From contig JAUHXM010000026.1 of assembly GCA_030426605.1 (NCBI GenBank), forward strand, positions 1 through 32,272: 32,272 bases of DNA. Direction: 5' to 3'. The stretch's first letter is position 1, and every line of letters starts with the position of its first letter. Source of the stretch: Phycisphaerae bacterium (GTDB lineage: Bacteria > Planctomycetota > Phycisphaerae > Phycisphaerales > UBA1924). The notes under the pieces are model-generated. The model searched no databases. It saw nothing but the letters and a program-made list of their open reading frames with translations, and had not been told where the DNA came from. The position numbers and the translations under genes were made by a program. Of this stretch, positions 25,737-32,272 are shown in pieces.

Positions 25737-26836
25737 GGCCCCGGATACCCCGGGTCATCCCGCACCTGCTGGGGCACGTTGATCTCGCCGCCGCCGTAGT
25801 CGATGCCGGCGAGGCCCTCGCGGGTCCAGCGCCAGTATTGGAAGAGCTGGGCGTCGCGGTCGCGCTTGTAGTGCAGCGGGAACGTGTCGAGCGGGATGTA
25901 GGGCTGCGTCCAGAGGAGCTCGGGGTTCGCGGCGTTCCACCCTGGGTTGCAGTCCGAGGATGACTCGCCGCGGACGGAACCGTCGAAGAAGAGCAGGTTG
26001 CACTTGGCCTCGGGGTACATCCAGGGGATGCCCTCGGAGGCGCTGAAGCGGTCGAACTCCTCGAACAGGTGGACCTTGCTCGAGGGGAAGGCGACCTCGG
26101 TCATGCGGCGGTGGCCCATGGGGACGTCCCAGTCGCCGCCGAAGCGGTGGGGGGTCTGCGGGACGGGGTACCACGTGGGCATGCGGTCGTTGGCCCATGC
26201 CGCCGGGACGGTCTGGTACGTCGAGGCGTAGGGCCAGCGTTGCCATGTGTTGGGCTTGACCCAGTTGTTGTCCTCGTCGTAGAGGCCGTTGGAGGGGATG
26301 CCGTCGCGGTAGGGGACGGTGGACAGGTCGAGCGGGTCGGACTGCCACCGGATGAGGTTTCGGTCCAGGGGCGAGGCGGCGATGGGCTCGGGCTGTGCGC
26401 TGGTGAGATAGTCGAAGAGCACGCAGTGGGTGAAGCGGCGCGCGGGGATGCGCGTCTTGAACCCGAGGATGCGCCCGGTGCCGGGCCCGAACTCGCCGTC
26501 GCCCTCGATGCGGCCGGTGAGGCGGCGCAGGATGTCCATGTTCTGGAGCTGGGACGCTTCCAGATTGTTCGCGGGCACGCGTGACTCCGCCTGCCCCTCC
26601 ACCTGGTACTCCTCGCCCGAGCGCCAGGTGTAGGCGTAGATGCGGTCGGCGTTGTCGGCGGCGTAGTTGCCCGCGCTCTGCCCGAGCGAGCGCATGTTCG
26701 ACTGGCTCTGCACGTTGCGCGCGGAGTTACGGGCCTTGCCCAGCGAGGGCAGCAGGATGCCAATCAGCAGCGCGATGATCGCGATGACGACGAGCAACTC
26801 GATGAGGGTGAACGCCCGTCTCGGTCCGAAGCCCAT
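25733..26836 (-). CDS. Prepilin-type N-terminal cleavage/methylation domain protein
   Basis: A 367-residue pseudopilin-like protein, MGFGPRRAFTLIELL at the start, with the same hydrophobic helix as the 15503 gene but Ala in place of Gly before Phe (prepilin peptidase prefers Gly, so cleavage may be less efficient). The rest is soluble and Trp/Tyr/Pro-rich. A DG motif occurs late (NLLFFDGSVRGE) without the spaced His of the H-X9-DG type. GAGGAGG is five bases before ATG 26836 and a good promoter lies 41 bases upstream. The stop overlaps the KTSC-like gene. Unlike the other copy, its DNA is very GC-rich (46 of 60 in row 26461-26520). The protein is probably membrane-anchored; the role is unknown. 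Confidence 0.85.
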   Translation of the reverse strand: MGFGPRRAFTLIELLVVIAIIALLIGILLPSLGKARNSARNVQSQSNMRSLGQSAGNYAADNADRIYAYTWRSGEEYQVEGQAESRVPANNLEASQLQNMDILRRLTGRIEGDGEFGPGTGRILGFKTRIPARRFTHCVLFDYLTSAQPEPIAASPLDRNLIRWQSDPLDLSTVPYRDGIPSNGLYDEDNNWVKPNTWQRWPYASTYQTVPAAWANDRMPTWYPVPQTPHRFGGDWDVPMGHRRMTEVAFPSSKVHLFEEFDRFSASEGIPWMYPEAKCNLLFFDGSVRGESSSDCNPGWNAANPELLWTQPYIPLDTFPLHYKRDRDAQLFQYWRWTREGLAGIDYGGGEINVPQQVRDDPGYPGP

Positions 26837-26876
26837 GGTTGCCTCCTCTATCCCCGGTTACGAGGCCAGCGGGACG

Positions 26877-26905
26877 ATTCTAACACATCGGTGACCCGGC
26901 TCCAA
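26877..26905 (-). promoter_or_regulatory. Sigma-70-type promoter of the pseudopilin/KTSC-like operon
   Basis: On the minus strand, -35 TTGGAG (26905-26900) and -10 TAGAAT (26882-26877) are 17 bases apart. The start codon is about 40 bases downstream of the -10, behind a strong GAGGAGG. This is the best promoter match in the window. Confidence 0.55.
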
Positions 26906-27076
26906 GGCACGATCCCGGACCGGCATCGGCCCGCTCGGGCGGGTCGAACTGCTCGACCGCGGGCGGCTCGGAGCGGCATCGGCTGTCCGTGGCGATCCAC
27001 CGCCGCCCGGCTTGTTCGATCGTGCTCGGCGAACGGAACCGTCCGGAGCCGGCCGGTGCGAGACGGTCGGGTCAGA

Positions 27077-28285
27077 TCACTCCAGCCAGTCCTGCGCGGC
27101 CAATCGCTCGGGGACGTACGTCTCGGTGACGTAGCTGATGTCCTTGGTGATGAGCGATTCGACCTCCATCTTGAACCCGTTGGAGAGCATCTTCTTGATC
27201 TCGCGTTGCCACCCGCGGTGGCCGGTGAACCAGGGGTACTCCATGATCTGCTTGGCGCGGGTGATGTCGCGGTCGTTGAGGGAGATCTTGACGTCGTCGG
27301 AGAGCTCGCAGCGCTCGTAGTCCTCGGCGCGGATGCCCAGGAACTTGGCTTCGGGGATCGCGAGGCGCTCGGACTCGAACGCGAGCGAGATGCTGCCCTG
27401 CTTGATGACGGAGTAGATGTAGTGCCCCCAGGGGTCGCAGTCGAGCAGGCAGATGATGGGGAGCCCGTGCTCTTTGTGGAGGCGGTGGAGGAGGCGCCGC
27501 ACGCCGCGGGTGGGTTGGCCCGAGCCCTCGGTGAGGATGCAGTTGTGGGTGCGCCAGAACTTGTCCTCGTTGAACCGCTGCCAGACGGTGTCCTTCTCGA
27601 CGTGGAGGATGAAGTCTGCTTCCACCTTGTCGAACTGGATGACGTCGGGCTCGCAGATGGAGGGGATGGCGTACCCGCCCGAGCCCATGCGCCGGCAGTC
27701 GATGGTGTCGCCCGAGTCGATGACGGTGATGTTGCCGACCATCGTGCCGCGCTTTTTCGCGAAGATGTGGAGCTCTTCGCGCAATGAGCCGAGCGAGACC
27801 TCGAGGTCTTCCAATACGCTGTCGGACTCGCGCTGGTCGTTGAAGGTCTTCTCGGCCTTGGTGCCCGCGATGGTGTGCAGGCCCTGGTAGAACATGCCGC
27901 GGAGGGACGACGTCTTGCCGCGGCCGATCAGGTCCGAGATGCCCTGGGCGTGCAGCAGCGTCTGCATGAACGTGCGGGCCTGCTTGAGGTCGAACAGGCG
28001 CCGGTCCGCGGCGGCGTCGCCCATGCGGAGGATGCCGTCCGCCTCGTCCCACCTCGTGTTGGACGCGGTGCGCATGGGCACGGCGAGGCGCGGCTCATCG
28101 CCCCCGAGCCCGGCGTCCACGACGCCCTGGGCGACGCCGTGCAGGCGCTTGATGGTGGTCCGGTCGCGGACCTCGCGCGAGACCGGGGCGACGGGCTTGG
28201 TGCCGCGGCGCTTGGCGATCTTCTTCTTGGTCTTCTTGGAGGTCCGCTTGGCGGCGGGGGTCTTGGTGGGTTTCTTCTTGGCCAT
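27077..28285 (-). CDS. top6A: DNA topoisomerase VI subunit A
   Basis: A 402-residue Spo11/Top6A protein. The catalytic tyrosine is Y133 in SLRGMFYQGLH, fitting the RxxFY pattern of Spo11. The Toprim metal residues are E230 (HVEKDTVW) and D282/D284 (LLDCDPWG). Topoisomerase VI is a type IIB enzyme that cuts both DNA strands and passes another duplex through, using ATP bound by the B subunit. The first 30 residues are an extra Lys-rich tail. ATG 28285 has AGGTG, part of which is the preceding gene's stop (TAGGTG), so translation is coupled. The usual partner top6B is upstream, but with another gene between. Typical of archaea and plants, and known from only some bacteria. Confidence 0.92.
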   Translation of the reverse strand: MAKKKPTKTPAAKRTSKKTKKKIAKRRGTKPVAPVSREVRDRTTIKRLHGVAQGVVDAGLGGDEPRLAVPMRTASNTRWDEADGILRMGDAAADRRLFDLKQARTFMQTLLHAQGISDLIGRGKTSSLRGMFYQGLHTIAGTKAEKTFNDQRESDSVLEDLEVSLGSLREELHIFAKKRGTMVGNITVIDSGDTIDCRRMGSGGYAIPSICEPDVIQFDKVEADFILHVEKDTVWQRFNEDKFWRTHNCILTEGSGQPTRGVRRLLHRLHKEHGLPIICLLDCDPWGHYIYSVIKQGSISLAFESERLAIPEAKFLGIRAEDYERCELSDDVKISLNDRDITRAKQIMEYPWFTGHRGWQREIKKMLSNGFKMEVESLITKDISYVTETYVPERLAAQDWLE

Positions 28286-28295
28286 AAGTTGTCAC

Positions 28296-29012
28296 CTAGT
28301 CCGAGTCGCGATCAAGCGGAGGCGGGAGAATCCCGAGTTGTTTGACGCGCTCGTACATCAAATAGGACCCGAGTGGCAAGACCTCTCGATCCTCTTTCCA
28401 GAGCTCCGGGTCAAGTTCTAGGACCCCCAAATCCGCACAGTTCAGTTCGCTCGTGATACCGCGCACGTACTGCGAAATGGGCGTGAGCCAATTTACGAAC
28501 GCGCCGACTGGTGTCAGCGCCATAAATTCGTGGCCACTGCGGGAAGCAATGCATAGCACTGACCGAAATGCCAGTTTCGAGTCCAGCCGATCGCGGATTC
28601 GGATCAGTCCAACGCCAAGGACGCTTGATTTCGGTATGCGCGCATCAAATCGCGTGACTCGCACGTTGTGCTCGTCGACTACCAGGATTGGCGGCTTCCG
28701 GTACCAGAACACTGCTTGGAGGACGAACGCGATGGGCCAGATGAGCGTCGGAATAGCATAGAGCACCAAATCGGTGAAGCCGCGACCCGCCGGCGCTTGC
28801 AGGACATCACTTCGGAACGCTCGCGATGCCTCGGTCAGCAGCATCAGCATGATTGTGCTTGAGATCCAGATCACGCTAACAGCCAGAATTGACGGAAGGA
28901 AACCAGGTTTCAACCGCCAAGACCCGTCGTCCTGTGAGATCACGTAGCGGCCACCCATGAGGAGCGAGCGAACATCCTCAGTCGCGCTCTGCGTGGGGGG
29001 TGGGGACGGCAT
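28296..29012 (-). CDS. Membrane protein inserted between top6B and top6A
   Basis: A 238-residue hypothetical protein. Two membrane segments are at about residues 38-60 and 85-105, followed by a soluble part that includes PPILVVDEHNVRVTRF, the beginning of a PH-like/DUF fold at best. No family is recognised. ATG 29012 shares a base with the top6B stop (TAATG), and its own stop overlaps the top6A ribosome-binding site, so all three genes are linked. Composition is clearly lower than its partners: 35 and 33 G+C of 60 in rows 28561 and 28801, against 41 in top6B row 30841. This suggests later arrival. A function with DNA topology is not implied by anything in the sequence itself. Confidence 0.7.
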   Translation of the reverse strand: MPSPPPTQSATEDVRSLLMGGRYVISQDDGSWRLKPGFLPSILAVSVIWISSTIMLMLLTEASRAFRSDVLQAPAGRGFTDLVLYAIPTLIWPIAFVLQAVFWYRKPPILVVDEHNVRVTRFDARIPKSSVLGVGLIRIRDRLDSKLAFRSVLCIASRSGHEFMALTPVGAFVNWLTPISQYVRGITSELNCADLGVLELDPELWKEDREVLPLGSYLMYERVKQLGILPPPLDRDSD

Positions 29013-31105
29013 TAGTTTGAGGCCTCAAACAATCCAGCCTCACCAAGCTTCACGCGCGGCTTGGGCTTGCCCTTGTTCTTGACGCCCTTCGCCGGCGCCT
29101 TGCCGCTCGGGCGTTTCTTGGTGACGCGTTTGGGCTTGTCGGCCGCGGGCTGGCGCTTTGGGGCGCCCTTGGCGACGCGTTTCTTCTTGGCGGGCTTGGG
29201 GGCCGCGGTTCCCCCCGCTGACGCGGGGGGCTCGTTGGTGGGGCCGTCGTCCGGGTCGTCGCTGCGGACGATGAGGACGCCGTCGTCGTTGTCGAGGCGG
29301 CCGTTGGAGTCGTCCTTGATGATGTTGCCGTCCTCGTCGAGCTGGGCGTCGGCGATCGCGGTCTTGGAGCGGGCCTGCTCGAGCAGGGCGTCGTAGAGGG
29401 TCTGGGTGTCCACGCCGACGAGGGCGTTGCAGGCCTTGGAGATCTCGCCGATATAGCGCTCGAAGACGTCGCGGCGCTGGCCCTCGCGCTTCATCTTCTG
29501 GCGGCGGCGGACGTAGATGCCGAGCTTGCGGCCGCACTCCTGCAGCGCGAGCTTCATCTCCTTGCGGATTTCGTCGTAGTCGGCGATCGCTTCCTTGGAC
29601 TCACTGGTGAATGGCACCCAGACGCTCGCCATGTGGATCATGACGACGAGCGGGCCGACGGGCGCCGCGCCGCGCGGCTGCGAGAGCCCGTAGTTCTTCC
29701 AGCTTGTTTCCACGACGCTCTTGAACGAGCAGCACGCGGACTGCTGGTAGAGCAGCGGCACGCGGTTGGCGAAGCGGATGACGCGGGCGGTCTGGTCGCC
29801 CGGGAGGTCACCGCCGAAGGCGATGGCAGCTTCGATCTGGAACGGGTTGCCGCGGTAGACGGCGGGCGCGCGCGTGGACGCCGCGTAGAACTCGGCCTTC
29901 ACGCCCTTGAGCAGGCCCGCGAGCATCTGGCGCACGCCGATGGGGGAGAGGCAGTCGGTGGGGGGCGCGCGGAGCTTGGCTTCCTGGAGGGCTTTGTAGA
30001 GTTTTTCGGCCGCGGCGTGATCGATGTTCTTGAGCCACGACTGCCCGGTGATCGACTTGCCTTTGGTGCTCGCGGCGTCCGTCACGTCCTTGATCACGCC
30101 GGGTGTGACGCGGCAGAACTCGCGCTTGAAAAACCCGCCGAGTTGCTTTTCCTCGGTCTGCTTGAGCATGCGGAGGAAGGTGCCCAGCTCGACGCCGTAG
30201 GGGTGCGGCTTGATCTCGCTGGTTTCTTCGGGGAGCTCGTCGATGGTGCGTGGGAACTCGATGCGGTCGGCGTGCTCGGTCGTGCGCACGATCGAATCCG
30301 GATCGAACGCGGAGGACGCGGAGCTTTCGGAGCCGGGGATGAGGGCCTGCGGATCCTCCGCCGCCTCCGCGCTCTCCGCGTTCACGGATTTGTCCGGCGG
30401 GATGAAGGTGAACTTGCCGTGCGGGTTGGCGATGGCGGTCTGCTCGAGGTAGGTATCGACGGAGGCTTTGCCGCGTTGGTACCTCGCTTCGAGCTCGATG
30501 GCGACCATGGTGCCCGTGCCCGATGACGTCTCGGGGAAGTCATCGGTCTCGACGTCGATGGTGACCTCGGGCTTGTTTTTGGTGGTGTCCATCGCCAGCT
30601 CGATGTGGTGTGCTGGCTTTTTCTTGTGGGGCTTGGTGTGGATGACCATGGGCTTGCCCGTGGTCATCAGACCGTACATGCCCGCGGCGGAGATGCCGAT
30701 GCCCTGCTGCCCCCGGGACATCTTCATCTTGTGGAACTTCGAGCCGTAGAGCAGCTTGCCGAAGATGTTCTCGACCTGCTTGCGGACGATGCCGGGCCCG
30801 TTGTCCGTGATTGTGACGCGGTATCGCCCGGGCTTGGAGACGGTCGGGGGCGCCTCCAGCTCTTCGAGCTTGACCTCGATGTCGGGCAGAATGCCCGCCT
30901 CCTCGCACGCGTCGAGGGCGTTGTCCACGGCTTCCTTGACGGTGGTGAGCAACGCCTTGCGCGGGTTGTCGAACCCGAGCAGGTGGCGGTTCTTCGCGAA
31001 GAACTCGGAGACCGAGATCTCGCGCTGCGATTCGGCCATCGACTCGGCGGTGGCGCGGGATTTCTTCTTGGATGTGCCCGTCTTCGGGCGCGCAGCGGCA
31101 CACAT
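29012..31105 (-). CDS. top6B: DNA topoisomerase VI subunit B
   Basis: A 697-residue GHKL ATPase subunit. The N-box is [13 protein letters not shown] (D61, N62), then DNGPG (101-105) and the ATP-lid [15 protein letters not shown] (131-145). The transducer includes [19 protein letters not shown] and the C-terminal helices. It dimerises on ATP and opens the DNA gate of subunit A. ATG 31105 is supported by GGAGG about seven bases upstream; a longer frame upstream would be antisense to the kinase gene. About residues 241-270 are an extra segment before the [14 protein letters not shown] block, encoded by a DNA palindrome. The last 75 residues are a Lys/Arg/Pro/Ala-rich tail, rare in archaeal versions as I know them. 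Confidence 0.93.
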   Translation of the reverse strand: MCAAARPKTGTSKKKSRATAESMAESQREISVSEFFAKNRHLLGFDNPRKALLTTVKEAVDNALDACEEAGILPDIEVKLEELEAPPTVSKPGRYRVTITDNGPGIVRKQVENIFGKLLYGSKFHKMKMSRGQQGIGISAAGMYGLMTTGKPMVIHTKPHKKKPAHHIELAMDTTKNKPEVTIDVETDDFPETSSGTGTMVAIELEARYQRGKASVDTYLEQTAIANPHGKFTFIPPDKSVNAESAEAAEDPQALIPGSESSASSAFDPDSIVRTTEHADRIEFPRTIDELPEETSEIKPHPYGVELGTFLRMLKQTEEKQLGGFFKREFCRVTPGVIKDVTDAASTKGKSITGQSWLKNIDHAAAEKLYKALQEAKLRAPPTDCLSPIGVRQMLAGLLKGVKAEFYAASTRAPAVYRGNPFQIEAAIAFGGDLPGDQTARVIRFANRVPLLYQQSACCSFKSVVETSWKNYGLSQPRGAAPVGPLVVMIHMASVWVPFTSESKEAIADYDEIRKEMKLALQECGRKLGIYVRRRQKMKREGQRRDVFERYIGEISKACNALVGVDTQTLYDALLEQARSKTAIADAQLDEDGNIIKDDSNGRLDNDDGVLIVRSDDPDDGPTNEPPASAGGTAAPKPAKKKRVAKGAPKRQPAADKPKRVTKKRPSGKAPAKGVKNKGKPKPRVKLGEAGLFEASN
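30306..30382. repeat. In-frame CGCGGAG-type palindrome inside top6B
   Basis: Two 27-base arms (30306-30332 and 30356-30382) are imperfect inverted repeats with 21 of 27 positions paired. The outer 18 bases, AACGCGGAGGACGCGGAG against AACGCGGAGAGCGCGGAG, match at 16. The spacer is 23 bases. On the coding strand this gives the Ala/Glu/Ser-rich residues [10 protein letters not shown]...SESSASSAF (about 242-267). It looks like a palindromic repeat element inserted without breaking the frame. Confidence 0.6.
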
Positions 31106-31201
31106 GGGCCACCCTCCGTGGTGGTCAGGGGTTGAAGGGTGCAGGATACCCCCATCGCCCGGTTGACGCGGACGCCGCCGCCCGGTCCACTCGGCATCGG
31201 C

Positions 31202-32272
31202 ATGAGAACGCTCGCGGAGAGGATTGTTCAGGAGACGTTGCAGGCGGCGGACCCCGCACAAGCGGTCGAAGCTGCCTGGCCCGCCGACCTGGGAGACGGA
31301 CCCATCACGCTGATCGCGTACGGGAAGGCATCGGTCGCGATGGCGTCGGCCGCGATCGAGCGGCTGGGCGATCGGATCAAGCGCGGCGTCGTGGTGGGCG
31401 TGCCCGAGCGGGTCGCCGGATTCCAGCCGGGCGTCGCGGGAATCCGGGTGCTGCCGGCGGACCACCCGCTGCCCACGGAGCGGAACCTCGCGGCGGCCCA
31501 CGCGATCGAGGCCCTCGCCGGGCAGACACCTGCGGACGGGACGGTGCTCGTCCTGATCTCGGGAGGCGGGTCGGCGCAGATCACGGCGCCCGCGGGGCGG
31601 CTGACCCTGGAGGACATCCGCCTGACGACCGACGCGATGCTGCGCGCGGGGGCCACGATCGACGAGCTCAACGCGGTCCGCAAGCACAGCGATCGGCTCA
31701 AGGGCGGGCGGCTTGCGGCGGCGCTCGCGCCGGCGCGCGTCGTCGGGCTGGTCGTGTCGGACGTGATGGGCGATCGGCTGGACGTGGTGAGTTCCGGGCT
31801 GACGGCACCCGATCCGAGCACCTACACGGACGCGATCGCCGCGATCGGGCGCACGGGTGCGGGTGTCGCGGATCGTGTGCTTGAGCACCTCCGGGCGGGC
31901 GAGCACGGGGAGCACCCCGAAACACCGAAACCGGGCGACGGCGTGTTCGATCACGTGCAGCACCACGTGATCGCGAATAACGCCATCGCCGTGGACGCCG
32001 CGCGGCGGGCGCTCGAATCCGCTGGGTACCGGGTCGAGACGCGGACCGGCGTGGTGGGGGAAGCGAACGCGGTCGGGCGGGCGCTCGGTCAGGCGGTGGC
32101 GGGGGCCGAGCCGGGCATCGCGATGGTGTGGGGCGGCGAGACGACCGTGGACGTGGGGTCCGAGACGGGGATTGGGGGGCGGAACCAGGAACTCGCCCTC
32201 GCGGCGGCCGCGGTTCTGACCGGGATCGACGGCGCGGGCGTGATGTCCATCGGCACGGACGGGGTGGACGGT
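31202..32272 (+). CDS. Glycerate 2-kinase (GckA/MOFRL family), 3'-partial
   Basis: From ATG 31202 the frame is open for 357 codons to the window end, so the gene is cut. The product shows the glycerate kinase (DUF4147 plus MOFRL) pattern: [56 protein letters not shown], then [42 protein letters not shown] and the terminal GTDGVDG motif. The enzyme phosphorylates D-glycerate to 2-phosphoglycerate. A few residues after the end would complete the family. It is divergent from top6B with 96 bases between. No Shine-Dalgarno is visible. The start is the first good ATG; the gene was probably not listed as complete because its stop is outside. Confidence 0.88.
   Translation, partial: MRTLAERIVQETLQAADPAQAVEAAWPADLGDGPITLIAYGKASVAMASAAIERLGDRIKRGVVVGVPERVAGFQPGVAGIRVLPADHPLPTERNLAAAHAIEALAGQTPADGTVLVLISGGGSAQITAPAGRLTLEDIRLTTDAMLRAGATIDELNAVRKHSDRLKGGRLAAALAPARVVGLVVSDVMGDRLDVVSSGLTAPDPSTYTDAIAAIGRTGAGVADRVLEHLRAGEHGEHPETPKPGDGVFDHVQHHVIANNAIAVDAARRALESAGYRVETRTGVVGEANAVGRALGQAVAGAEPGIAMVWGGETTVDVGSETGIGGRNQELALAAAAVLTGIDGAGVMSIGTDGVDG

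Noticed and set aside
31106-31966. Upstream extension of top6B
   Set aside because: It overlaps the divergent glycerate kinase and lacks family similarity; ATG 31105 has a good ribosome-binding site.
1-32272. CRISPR arrays, tRNA or rRNA genes, insertion sequences, prophage
   Set aside because: No regularly spaced direct repeats, no tRNA-like cloverleaf that I could see by eye, no transposase or phage protein motifs.

Overview
The window is high-GC DNA (most rows I counted are about two-thirds G+C or more) that looks like a planctomycete chromosome, most probably class Phycisphaerae. The signs are two secreted pseudopilin-like proteins with the planctomycete-type [16 protein letters not shown] leader, a secreted protein ending in a VPAPA/hydrophobic/RRRR sorting tail (PEP-CTERM class), a dockerin-like NGDG..NVDD repeat in a secreted protease, a bacterial topoisomerase VI pair, and many genes without a clear Shine-Dalgarno sequence. 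No rRNA, tRNA, CRISPR array, transposase or phage gene was seen. Both edges cut a gene.

Left part (1-5.2 kb): a transglutaminase-fold protein that seems to lack its catalytic residues (partial), a convergent adenylate kinase, a tandem pair of small zinc-ribbon membrane proteins, and an EF-G gene (fusA) away from its usual ribosomal-protein neighbours, with a 386-base leader holding a possible micro-ORF. Next (5.2-11.5 kb, all minus strand) is a tightly packed envelope cluster. It runs in transcription order from a secreted metzincin protease, through two tandem YwaF-like membrane proteins and a WecA/MraY-type polyprenyl-phosphate sugar-1-phosphate transferase, to an O-antigen ligase-like protein with a TPR tail. 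Several of these genes overlap as ATGA. Then come rlmN and ispH, coupled stop-to-start, and a divergent secreted EEP-family phosphodiesterase.

Middle (14.9-25.4 kb, mostly plus strand): a lower-GC two-gene cassette (single-pass membrane protein plus pseudopilin-like protein) with its own likely promoter and a strong terminator; a PEP-CTERM-type secreted protein with a matching terminator; an M20 dipeptidase; a small minus-strand membrane protein; an 806-residue membrane protein coupled to an ABC ATPase; and a secreted prolyl oligopeptidase.

Right part (25.4-32.3 kb): a coupled pseudopilin-like gene and a small protein with an Arg-rich tail, then a three-gene operon encoding topoisomerase VI. 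Here top6B and top6A are separated by a lower-GC membrane-protein gene linked to both. top6B carries an in-frame extra segment whose DNA is an imperfect CGCGGAG-type palindrome, resembling a coding palindromic repeat element. A partial glycerate 2-kinase diverges from top6B and runs off the right edge. The most interesting stretch is the topoisomerase VI operon (27.1-31.1 kb).
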